Assembly (NCBI RefSeq): GCF_014649035.1
Contig: NZ_BMSG01000023.1
Coordinates: forward strand, 1-64,000
Reading direction: 5' to 3'
Length of the DNA stretch: 64,000 nucleotides
From: Streptomyces sindenensis
Lineage (GTDB): Bacteria; Actinomycetota; Actinomycetes; Streptomycetales; Streptomycetaceae
Made by a program: the position numbers and the translations under genes. Under the pieces are notes generated by a model. That model worked only from the letters and a program-made list of their open reading frames with translations, searched no databases and was not told the DNA's origin. The first letter of the stretch is position 1; every line of letters starts with the position of its first letter. Shown here piece by piece: positions 15,168 to 22,175 of the stretch.

Positions 15168-16411
15168 ATGGGCATGGTGCGCGGAGTGCCGCGGACGGTA
15201 CGGCTGCTGACGCTCGGGGCGTTCCTCAACGCCGTCGTCAGCTTCACCTTCGTCTATCTCTTCGTGTACCTCGTGGGGCCGCGCGGCCTGAGCGTCACCC
15301 AGGCCGGAGTGATCAGCGGCGTCGGCGGCATCGGCCTGGTCGCGGGGAACTTCACCGGCGGCTGGTTCGGCGACCGGTTCGGCCACCGCCGTGCCCTGCT
15401 GACCGGCGCCTGTGTGAGCGGCGCGGCGCTCGTCGTCCTGCCCGTCCTGCCGGTCGCCGCCCTGTACGCGGTGCTTCCGGTCGCCCAGTACGCGGCGGGC
15501 GTCGTCCGCGCCGCCAACGCCGCACTCGTCGCGGTCTCCGTACCTGAGGGCGGAAGCCGCCGCCAGAGCTTCGCCCTCTTCCGCTTCGCCTCCAACGGCG
15601 GCTTCGCCATCGGCCCGCCGCTCGGCGCGCTGGTCGCCACCCGCTTCTCGTACGACTGGCTCTTCGTCGCCGACGGCCTCGGCACCCTCCTCTTCGCGCT
15701 CTACGCCGCCCGGATCCTGCCGGCCCGCGGCAGCGCCCACGCGGTCCCCGCCCACGACCCGGACGCGCCGGGCCTCTGGCGCGAACTGCGGGCCCGGCCC
15801 GCCGTCCTGGTGCTGCTCGCCGCGATCGTGGTCGTCGACACCGTCTACCGGCAGCAGTACTCGACCCTGCCGGTCTTCCTCGCCGACCACGGGCACACCA
15901 CCCAGCTCTACGGCTGGCTGCTCGCCGTCAACGGCGGCGTCATCCTCTGCCTCGAACTGCCCGCCGCCCACGCCCTGCGCCGCCGCACCCCGCTCGGCCT
16001 CGTCGGCGCCGGACTCCTGCTCGTCGGGCTCGGCTACGCCGTCCTGATCCCCGGCGCGGGCGTGCTCTTCGCCGTCACCATGATGCTCTCCCTGACCCTC
16101 GGCGAGATCCTCTACAAGACCCCCGCCACCGCCTACGTCGCCGACCAGGCGCCCGGCCACGCCCAGGGCCGGTTCCAGGCCTGTACGCCGGTGCCTCGAT
16201 CAGCGGACAGGTGCTCGCCCCGCCGCTCGGGGCCGCCCTGTACGCGGCGGCGCCCGGCCTGCTCTGGCCGCTCTGCGCCCTGCTGGCGGCGGCCGCCGGG
16301 GTGGCGGTGCTGGCGGCGCGACGGCTGCCCGGGTCCACGGAGCGGGCCCGGGTGGCGGGAAAGGGGCCGCAGGCCGAGACCGGTTCGCCCGAGCGGGCCC
16401 CGGCCGGTTAG
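15168..16411 (+). pseudogene. MFS transporter with a single-base frameshift near its 3' end
   Basis: A major facilitator transporter, otherwise intact. From ATG 15168 (GCGGGGG site before it) the frame gives twelve-helix-type sequence with the motif GDRFGHRRALLTG and runs to GRFQ at about 16178. There the run CCAGGCC lacks one G; adding it restores GRFQGLYAGASISGQVLAPPLGAALY and the rest to TAG 16411. As written, the first frame carries no stop and instead reads on in frame into dapD, ending at 17420. The loss removes helices 11-12. It may be a recent mutation or a sequencing slip. It is divergent from the HxlR-peroxiredoxin gene and likely exported or imported a toxic or redox-active compound. 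Confidence 0.8.
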
Positions 16412-16421
16412 GTTGCTGTTC

Positions 16422-17420
16422 ATGACCGACACGACTTCCCAGGGATCTGCCCGTACCACCGGCGCCGTCGCCGCCGGCCTCGCCACCGTCGCCGGTGACG
16501 GCACCGTCCTCGACACCTGGTTCCCCGCCCCCGAGCTGACCTCGGACCCCGGCCCGGCCGGTACGCAGCGGCTCACCCCGGACGAGGCCGTGAACCGGCT
16601 CGGCGAGGGCGCCGCCAAGGCGATCGGCGTGGACGCCCGGCGCGGCGTCGAGGTCGTCGCCGTGTCCACGGTCATCTCCTCGCTCGACGACAAGCCGCTC
16701 GACGCGCACGACGCCTACCTGCGTCTGCACCTGCTCTCGCACCGGCTCGTCCAGCCGCACGGCCAGAACCTCGACGGCCTCTTCGGGCTGCTCGCCAACG
16801 TCGCCTGGACCTCGCTCGGCCCGGTCGCCGTCGACGACCTGGAGCGCGTGCGGCTCAACGCCCGTGCCGAGGGCCTCCACCTCCAGGTCACCTCGGTCGA
16901 CAAGTTCCCGCGCATGACCGACTACGTGGCCCCCCAGGGCGTCCGCATCGCCGACGCGGACCGCGTCCGCCTCGGCGCGCACCTCGCCGCCGGGACCACC
17001 GTCATGCACGAGGGCTTCGTCAACTTCAACGCGGGCACGCTCGGCACCTCCATGGTCGAGGGCCGGATCTCCGCGGGCGTCGTCATCGGCGACGGCTCCG
17101 ACATCGGCGGCGGCGCCTCCACCATGGGCACCCTCTCCGGCGGCGGCAAGGAGCGCATCATCATCGGCGAGCGCTGCCTGGTCGGCGCCGAGGCGGGCGT
17201 CGGCATCGCGCTCGGCGACGAGTGCGTCGTCGAGGCCGGTCTGTACGTCACCGCCGGTACGCGCGTCACGCTGCCGGACGGCCAGGTCGTCAAGGCCCGC
17301 GAGCTGTCCGGCGCCTCGAACATCCTCTTCCGCCGCAACTCGGTCACCGGCACCGTCGAGGCCCGCCCGAACAACGCGGTCTGGGGCGGCCTGAACGAGG
17401 TCCTGCACGCCCACAACTGA
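16422..17420 (+). CDS. dapD: Tetrahydrodipicolinate N-succinyltransferase
   Basis: A 332-aa acyltransferase of the actinobacterial DapD type, which transfers succinyl from succinyl-CoA in the diaminopimelate/lysine pathway. The N-terminal half is alpha/beta (DAHDAYLRLHLLSHRLVQPHG). The C-terminal half is a left-handed beta-helix of hexapeptide repeats (GAHLAAGTTVMHEGFVNFNAGTLGTSMVEGRISAGVVIGDGSDIGGGAS), with the active-site Gly-Ser region GASNILFRRNS. ATG 16422 follows the MFS stop by 10 bases and has only a weak ribosome-binding site (TTAGG). The dapA gene lies 1.9 kb downstream beyond the inserted segment. Confidence 0.94.
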   Translation: MTDTTSQGSARTTGAVAAGLATVAGDGTVLDTWFPAPELTSDPGPAGTQRLTPDEAVNRLGEGAAKAIGVDARRGVEVVAVSTVISSLDDKPLDAHDAYLRLHLLSHRLVQPHGQNLDGLFGLLANVAWTSLGPVAVDDLERVRLNARAEGLHLQVTSVDKFPRMTDYVAPQGVRIADADRVRLGAHLAAGTTVMHEGFVNFNAGTLGTSMVEGRISAGVVIGDGSDIGGGASTMGTLSGGGKERIIIGERCLVGAEAGVGIALGDECVVEAGLYVTAGTRVTLPDGQVVKARELSGASNILFRRNSVTGTVEARPNNAVWGGLNEVLHAHN

Positions 17421-17510
17421 GCTTGGGTGGCCGTGACCTGCAGCCGTCCACGTGCCCCCGGCTCTGAACTGGCGCGGTGCTTACGGCAAGTGTCGGCATA
17501 ATCGCCGACG

Positions 17511-17549
17511 AGCGCCCTCTCACTTCCTGGACAGGCATGGGAGGGCGCT
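17511..17549 (+). terminator. Possible terminator after dapD or end of an insertion
   Basis: A perfect 9-bp stem, AGCGCCCTC with GAGGGCGCT, with a long 21-base loop, lies 91 bases after dapD. Loop length makes it a weak terminator; it may instead belong to the end of the inserted element. Confidence 0.35.
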
Positions 17550-17634
17550 TGTCCGTCGCCCGCCAGCTCGCCTTGAAGCCCCGTCGCCCCGGGGCCAGGC
17601 GGCAGTTCGCCTCATAGTGAGCGTTTTCAGCCTT

Positions 17635-17930
17635 GTCTCGTTCGACGGGTGCACGGGCTGCGGACAGGGCCCGGTTCGCGGTCTGCTCGGTGGTCGTGAC
17701 TTCGCAGCTCGGTGGGCGGCGCCGGGCGTGGTGATCCAGTCGTCGGCACTGATACAGGCCACGGCCATACGGGCGAGGGTGTCGTGGCGGCGCAGGTGCA
17801 CGAGTGTGATCAACGCACGCTGGTACGGCAGGAGTTGCACCGGCCGGCGGTGACCTTCACAGGTGACGATGAGTAGCGTGCCCCGCTCGACCAGGGCGTG
17901 AGGCTGGTCGAGTGCGGCAGGATACGGAAC
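17635..17930 (-). pseudogene. IS5-family (DDE_Tnp_4 type) transposase relic
   Basis: The minus strand keeps both ends of a transposase common in Streptomyces. The N-terminal part reads VPYPAALDQPHALVERGTLL and goes on to LLPYQRALITLVHLRRHDTLARMA, where the first codon is GTT, not GTG, so the start is lost. After ISADDW the frame shifts, and EQTANRALSAARAPVERD, the conserved C-terminal segment, appears at about 17639-17688. About 150 residues including the DDE catalytic core are missing. The call rests on matching these two motifs to transposases recalled from memory. It is inert, but it marks an insertion between dapD and dapA. Confidence 0.75.
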
Positions 17931-17931
17931 C

Positions 17932-17997
17932 GACAGGGCTCCTGGGTTGCTGAGTTGAGACGTAGAGCACCTCCCTCGACGGCACGGGAGCCCTGTC
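17932..17997. repeat. 11-bp inverted repeat pair upstream of the transposase relic
   Basis: GACAGGGCTCC at 17932-17942 and its exact reverse complement at 17987-17997 are separated by 44 bases, directly before the dead transposase start. They probably belong to the end or promoter of the insertion sequence. Confidence 0.5.
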
Positions 17998-18142
17998 CGT
18001 TGCGCACTCAGATCCCACACAGCCCCGTCACCCGATCAGTGGCGACGCTGAAAGCGCTCAGTGAACCCCCTGCTCGTATCCGGCGTCGGCTACGATCGGA
18101 GAGCGTACGAAAGCGCCCTGTATCCAGGCTCGTGGGGGAAAC

Positions 18143-18898
18143 TTGGAAGCAGTTCGGGTTTTCTTCGGGCTGTCGGCGCCGTTAGTCGTGTGCTGGGAGC
18201 GAAGGTGGTTCACAGCCCGCCCGGGGCTGACGATTTTGCTGACGCTCGCGTATGGCACCTATGCGATAGCTCCGTACGTCGATGACGTCAGGTCGTGGAG
18301 CGCCCTGGTGAGCGCGGCATTGCTGGCCGTGGGCTGCATCCTGCTGTACCGGTCTTCATCCACTCCAGCACTGGGGTTCTCGATCACGAGCCCGTTACCC
18401 ACGGGCCTGAGCGTCGGCAAGCGATTAGGTATCGTGGCGGTACTGCTGGGCGTGTCGGGCGGCACATGGACGGCTTGGGCTACCGCCTCGGCCTTTTTCG
18501 ATCAGGTACTCCACAATGACACGCTGGCTGTGATGTTGTCCGCCCTGCTTATTGCGGTTTTCGGAGGCGGAGCCTTCGTCAAGGCGGCAACCGACCCTGT
18601 GGTGGAGGAGGTCCACCGGCTGCCCAGTGGGCCGAACAAAGACGCAGCCCTGGCGTTGATTCGAAGTGGCGGCCGGGCTATCGGCCTCTTTGAGCGTGGG
18701 CTGCTGTTCATCTTCCTTGCCGCAGGCCAGCCCGAAGCCGCCGCCTTGGTGCTGGCGGCCAAAGCGCTGGCGCGTGCTCCGGTCGATCACGTCAACCAGG
18801 CTTCCAAGTACTTCCTCACCGGTACGCTGGCAAGTGTCATCGCGGCATGGATTATGAGTGTGGCTGCACGCGCGGCTGTAGGGCTTCCGATCCTCTAG
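18143..18898 (+). CDS. Membrane protein of unknown function with three TTA codons
   Basis: A 251-aa protein with about six or seven hydrophobic segments (around 6-17, 29-46, 52-69, 94-118, 128-146, 187-210, 222-247). The C-terminal part (RAIGLFERGLLFIFLAAGQ, then AAKALARAPVDHVNQASKYF and LTGTLASVIAAW) resembles the C-terminal membrane domain I recall from DUF3307-type proteins. The N-terminal half I do not recognise. TTG 18143 follows GTGGGGGAAAC. TTA leucine codons occur at 18182, 18395 and 18425; TTA is very rare in Streptomyces and needs the bldA tRNA, so the gene is probably recently acquired and translated late in growth. The nucleotidyltransferase-fold gene begins 8 bases after its stop. 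Confidence 0.7.
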   Translation: MEAVRVFFGLSAPLVVCWERRWFTARPGLTILLTLAYGTYAIAPYVDDVRSWSALVSAALLAVGCILLYRSSSTPALGFSITSPLPTGLSVGKRLGIVAVLLGVSGGTWTAWATASAFFDQVLHNDTLAVMLSALLIAVFGGGAFVKAATDPVVEEVHRLPSGPNKDAALALIRSGGRAIGLFERGLLFIFLAAGQPEAAALVLAAKALARAPVDHVNQASKYFLTGTLASVIAAWIMSVAARAAVGLPIL

Positions 18899-18906
18899 GA
18901 GGAACC

Positions 18907-19329
18907 TTGGGACTGCGGCAGCACCCTTTCATCCGAGAGTTGCTCTCACTGAATCTGCCCACTGATGACTACGTAGTAGCCGGAAGTGGCCCCTTGCTTG
19001 CGCATGGTCTCAGAGGGGATGTGAATGATCTCGACATCGTGGCGCGTGCGGATGCCTGGAAGATCGCTCTGAGCATGGCCGATGCGACGGTGCCGCCATC
19101 GGGCCACGGCCAGATGGTGGCACTGTTCGATGGTGACATCGAGATCTTCGACCGGTGGCTGCCGGGGGCACCGAACCCAGATGAGATGATTGATTGTGCG
19201 GAAATGGTGGACGGGATCCCTTTTTGTCCGCTCTCTTGGGTTCTGGAATGGAAGCTGTTCTCAAGTCGAGAAAAGGACATGCGGGACATTGAGTTGATCA
19301 GGCAGAGGATGGAAACGCCTCAACCGTAG
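18907..19329 (+). CDS. Small nucleotidyltransferase-fold protein
   Basis: A 140-aa soluble protein. The segment DYVVAGSGPLLAHGLRGDVNDLDIVARADAW (residues about 21-51) fits the core motif of the nucleotidyltransferase fold, G-S followed by D-x-D (DLD), as in minimal NTases and AbiEii-type proteins. A second acidic strand (LFDGDIEIFDRWLPG) could give the third carboxylate. A C-terminal EWKLFSSREKDMRDIELI is like the lysine-helix of this group (KL..R.KD..DI). TTG 18907 has a perfect AGGAGG five bases before it. It is next to the membrane gene and they are probably one transcript. A toxin or kanamycin-nucleotidyltransferase-like role is possible, but unproven. Confidence 0.7.
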   Translation: MGLRQHPFIRELLSLNLPTDDYVVAGSGPLLAHGLRGDVNDLDIVARADAWKIALSMADATVPPSGHGQMVALFDGDIEIFDRWLPGAPNPDEMIDCAEMVDGIPFCPLSWVLEWKLFSSREKDMRDIELIRQRMETPQP

Positions 19330-19353
19330 AGGCTGCTTCGCCCGTCGGCCGGA

Positions 19354-20238
19354 TCAGCAGGCGGCGGGGAGTTCCTCGTACGCCTTCCGCAGCCCGTCGG
19401 CCGCCTCGCGCCCGGCGGGCTGCAGCGGTTCCCGGACCGGGCCCGCGTCCAGGAGCGCCTTCGCCGTGACGGTCCCGGGCAGCCCGCTCGCCATCATCAG
19501 CTCGACGAGCCGGGCCGTGAGTCCGTTGAGCCGGGCCGCCTCGTCCGTGCGGCCCGCGTCGAACGCGTCCAGCGGCGCCCGCATCTGGCGCGGGGCCACG
19601 TTCGCGACCGTACTGACATAGCCCGCGCCGCCCACCGCGTACAGCGGCAGGTTCAGTTCCTCGCTGCCCGAGTAGTACGCCAGCGAGGTGCGGGCCAGCA
19701 CCTTCGTCGCGCCGAGCAGGTCGTAGGAGCAGTCCTTCACCGCAACCACCCGCGGGTGGTCCGCCAGCCGCAGCAGGGTCTCCGGCTCGATCCGGACGCC
19801 GGTGCGGCCGGGGATGTCGTACAGCATCAGCGGCAGACCGGTGGACTCGGCCACCCGCAGGAAGTACGCCTCGACGGCGGCCTGGGGCGGGCGGCTGTAG
19901 TACGGGCTCACCACCAGCAGTCCGTCCGCGCCCGCCTCCTCGGCCTCCCGGGCCAGGCGCAGGGCGGACGCCGTGTCCGGGCCGCCGACGCCGGTGAGCA
20001 GCGGCACCCCGTCACCGACCTCGGCCCGCACGGCACGCAGCAGGGCGGACTTCTCGGCGCCGGTCGTGGTGGGGGACTCGCCCGTGGTGCCGCTGAGGAC
20101 GATCCCGTCGCAGCCCTCGGCCACCAGGCGCGCGGCGTGCGCGCGGGCGGCGTCCGGGTCCAGGGCGCCGTTGGCGGTGAAGGGTGTGATCATGGCGCAG
20201 AGCGTGCGGCCGAAGGGGCGCGGCGGGGTGGTGGTCAT
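19354..20238 (-). CDS. dapA: 4-hydroxy-tetrahydrodipicolinate synthase (DapA)
   Basis: A 294-aa class I aldolase-type barrel that condenses pyruvate and aspartate semialdehyde in diaminopimelate/lysine synthesis. The pyruvate-binding motif is SGTTGESPTTT, the catalytic Tyr is in LMLYDIPGRTG, and the Schiff-base Lys is in VVAVKDCSYD. ATG 20238 gives MTTTPPRPFGRTL. A 2-gene link with dapD is broken by the insertion between them. Streptomycetes have several dapA copies and this could be a paralogue; the conserved RTG, GTTGE and Lys make DapA activity more likely than KDG-type activity. Confidence 0.88.
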   Translation of the reverse strand: MTTTPPRPFGRTLCAMITPFTANGALDPDAARAHAARLVAEGCDGIVLSGTTGESPTTTGAEKSALLRAVRAEVGDGVPLLTGVGGPDTASALRLAREAEEAGADGLLVVSPYYSRPPQAAVEAYFLRVAESTGLPLMLYDIPGRTGVRIEPETLLRLADHPRVVAVKDCSYDLLGATKVLARTSLAYYSGSEELNLPLYAVGGAGYVSTVANVAPRQMRAPLDAFDAGRTDEAARLNGLTARLVELMMASGLPGTVTAKALLDAGPVREPLQPAGREAADGLRKAYEELPAAC

Positions 20239-20387
20239 GGAGGAAGTCTCGACGCCCGGAACCATAAAGGTCCACTTAGATCTCCTTGTGGTGAACGGCA
20301 AGAGCTGCTGAAGAGTGGGGTGGCCGCTGCCGTTCCTCTGACAAGATCGAACGCGCGGACGACCGGCCGCGGCGAGGGGTGGGCGAC

Positions 20388-21068
20388 ATGAGTGATGGCG
20401 TACGGGTCCGGGTGCGGAGACGGGTCCGGGTGGCCCTGACGGCGGCCGCGCTGACGGCACTGACCGGCTGTTCCGGCTTCCTCGTCCCGGCAGGCGAGGG
20501 CGAACGGCCGGACCCCACCCCGTCCGCCTCCGCGTCCGGGCCAGGCATCGTCCGCGCCGAGACCCTGCCCCCGACCCCCGCGCCGGGGGCCGACGCGCCC
20601 GCCTACGGCGCCCCCGCGCAGACCGGCCCGACCTCCGCCCCGCCCGGGACGTGCCCCGCTTCCGGGGTCGTGGTGGACATGGGCCCGGTGGAGACCGGCA
20701 TGATGCACCGGGCTGTCGTGCTCACCCTCACCAACTGCGGCAGCAAGCCCTACGCCGTCGACGGCTACCCCTGGGTCCAGGCCCTCGGCGAGGACGGCAA
20801 CCCGCTCCCCGTCAAGGTCAACGAGGACGGCTCGTACTTCGGCAGCGACCCGGGCCCGAAGAAGCTGCTCCTCGACCCCGGCCTCACCGTGAAATCGATC
20901 CTCGCCTGGGTCTCCACACCGGAGGGCGGCGACCTCATCGAGGGTGACGCCCTGGCCATCTCGGCCGCCCCCGGCCTCCCGGTGCGGGTCTTCCCGCTGG
21001 AAGGCCACGACATCCGGCTGATGGACGAACTCAACACGACGGCCTGGCGCACCGAACTCGGCGGCTGA
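20388..21068 (+). CDS. Lipoprotein with DUF4232-type domain
   Basis: A 226-aa exported lipoprotein: an Arg-rich n-region, hydrophobic core and lipobox LTGC at about residue 26, then a Ser/Pro/Ala linker (PDPTPSASASGPG, LPPTPAPGADAP). Residues 85-220 are a beta-rich domain with two Cys residues (GTCPASGVVVD and TLTNCGSKPYAVDGYPWVQAL), as in DUF4232 proteins. The role is unknown. ATG 20388 is preceded by GAGGGG; a GTG nine bases earlier lies too close to that site. It is divergent from dapA. Confidence 0.85.
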   Translation: MSDGVRVRVRRRVRVALTAAALTALTGCSGFLVPAGEGERPDPTPSASASGPGIVRAETLPPTPAPGADAPAYGAPAQTGPTSAPPGTCPASGVVVDMGPVETGMMHRAVVLTLTNCGSKPYAVDGYPWVQALGEDGNPLPVKVNEDGSYFGSDPGPKKLLLDPGLTVKSILAWVSTPEGGDLIEGDALAISAAPGLPVRVFPLEGHDIRLMDELNTTAWRTELGG

Positions 21069-21157
21069 CACCGGGAGATCACCGGCGATCACGGCACAGC
21101 CCGGGAGCGGGCCCGCCGGCGGATCGCCCCCGCGCCCCTCACGCCCCGGGCGAACGC

Positions 21158-21214
21158 GGTACGGCCGCACCCGGCGACATCCGGCCGGTACGGCCGCATC
21201 CGGCGACATCCGGC
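21158..21214. repeat. Tandem 28-bp direct repeat
   Basis: Two 28-bp copies (21158-21185 and 21187-21214) differ at one base and are one base apart. They sit just upstream of the SoxR box. No dyad is obvious inside; they may be a recent tandem duplication. Confidence 0.8.
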
Positions 21215-21227
21215 GGAACCGCCTTGA

Positions 21228-21245
21228 CCTCAACCGAGCTTGAGG
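21228..21245 (+). promoter_or_regulatory. SoxR box
   Basis: The 18-bp dyad CCTCAA-CCGAGC-TTGAGG has the same length and arms as the E. coli soxS SoxR site. It overlaps a -35 TTGACC (21224-21229), as is usual for MerR-type activated promoters with a long spacer. In S. coelicolor one of the few SoxR targets is, from memory, a monooxygenase gene in this very neighbourhood (SCO1909). The gene at 21301 should therefore be induced by redox-active secondary metabolites such as actinorhodin-type quinones. Confidence 0.85.
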
Positions 21246-21300
21246 TGTGAACGTGGTGGTCACGCGCACCGAGCGGTGCGCGCGAGAGGGGAACGCCGCC

Positions 21301-22014
21301 ATGACCACGCACTTCACCGACCGCCCCGACCCGGCCCGCGCCGACGCCCAGATCGCCAAGGCCAGCACCTGGAACGTCGGGACACCGCAGCGGCAGCAGG
21401 AGGCCGTCGACGCGATCCGGGAGGTCTGGGGGAGCCGGGAGTGGCCGCATCCCGGGCTGCTCTCCTACAGCGTCCACACCGGGGAGGACGGCGCGACCCT
21501 GCTGCACTACTCCCAGTGGACCGGCGAACAGGCCTACCAGGACTTCGTGCGCGAGGGGCGCGACGCCCGCAACGCCGAGATCGACGCGGCCGTTCCCGGT
21601 ATCGAACGGCTCGCGCTGCACACGTACGAGCTGTACCGCTCCGGGCCGCGGGCCGAGGGTGACACCCGGGAGACCGGCTGCGTCGTCATCGTCGACGTCG
21701 AGTTCGACGGGCCCGACGCGGCGCGTCAACGCGACTGGGTGGACAGCGTGTTCGAGGCGCTCGGCGAGGAGGAGAGCCTGCCCGCCGGCGGCATCGCCGC
21801 GCACTTCCATGTCGGCACCGACGGCACCCGGGTCCTCAACTACGCCGAGTGGGAGAGCGCCGAGCACCACATCGCGGCTCTCGCCGCACCCGGCGAGGGC
21901 GTCGGATCCCCCTCTCCGCTCTGGGAACGCGTCCAGAAGTACCCGGGCATGACCGGCGGCGGCGTGCACCGCTACACCCCCTCGCTCAGCATGGAACCGG
22001 GCGCGGGCGCGTGA
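21301..22014 (+). CDS. Tandem antibiotic-biosynthesis-monooxygenase (ABM) domain protein
   Basis: A 237-aa soluble protein made of two ferredoxin-like ABM domains in tandem: residues 15-115 (WNVGTPQRQQEAVDAIREVW, LHYSQWTGEQAYQDFV) and 122-225 (GCVVIVDVEFDGPDAARQRDWVDSVF, LNYAEWESAEHHIAAL). The repeated xNYAEW/HYSQW strand is the family mark. Such enzymes oxidise polycyclic quinones without a cofactor, or bind them. ATG 21301 follows GAGAGGGGAAC. Given the SoxR box upstream, a protective role against redox-cycling metabolites is the best guess. Natural substrate unknown. Confidence 0.85.
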   Translation: MTTHFTDRPDPARADAQIAKASTWNVGTPQRQQEAVDAIREVWGSREWPHPGLLSYSVHTGEDGATLLHYSQWTGEQAYQDFVREGRDARNAEIDAAVPGIERLALHTYELYRSGPRAEGDTRETGCVVIVDVEFDGPDAARQRDWVDSVFEALGEEESLPAGGIAAHFHVGTDGTRVLNYAEWESAEHHIAALAAPGEGVGSPSPLWERVQKYPGMTGGGVHRYTPSLSMEPGAGA

Positions 22015-22027
22015 GGGGAGGGCGCGT

Positions 22028-22093
22028 GGCCGAAGCCGTGGGCGGCATGAGGGGAAAGCGAGGGGGCAAGCGGCCGAAGCCGTGGGCGGCATG
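22028..22093. repeat. 22-bp direct repeat pair
   Basis: Identical 22-bp copies lie at 22028-22049 and 22072-22093, in the 161 bases between the monooxygenase and the next gene. They may form part of that gene's upstream region; no function is clear. Confidence 0.75.
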
Positions 22094-22175
22094 CGGTGAA
22101 TTGCGTCTAGGCTTGGGCGGCTGAACCGCGTACGCACTCCGTACGCCCCCGAGCACGCACCGAGGAGAATCCCCG

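Larger units (their letters stand above)
17421..18142. other. Gene-poor region with insertion-sequence relics
   Basis: No intact gene is visible over 720 bases. The stretch holds the hairpin at 17511-17549, a decayed IS5-type transposase on the minus strand and an 11-bp inverted repeat pair at 17932-17997. The last 120 bases hold a possible promoter (-10 TACGAT at 18091-18096) for the next gene. Base composition and codon use drop below the surrounding level from here to 19330. Confidence 0.6.

Noticed and set aside
15168..17420. A genuine MFS-DapD fusion protein
   Set aside because: The 80 residues between the frameshift and DapD are Arg/Pro/Cys-rich out-of-frame translation, and the true MFS end is readable in the next frame; dapD has its own start.
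17421..18142. tRNA gene or attachment site as the cause of the dapD-dapA insertion
   Set aside because: No cloverleaf or repeated att-like sequence was found at 17420 or 19350; only insertion-sequence relics are visible.
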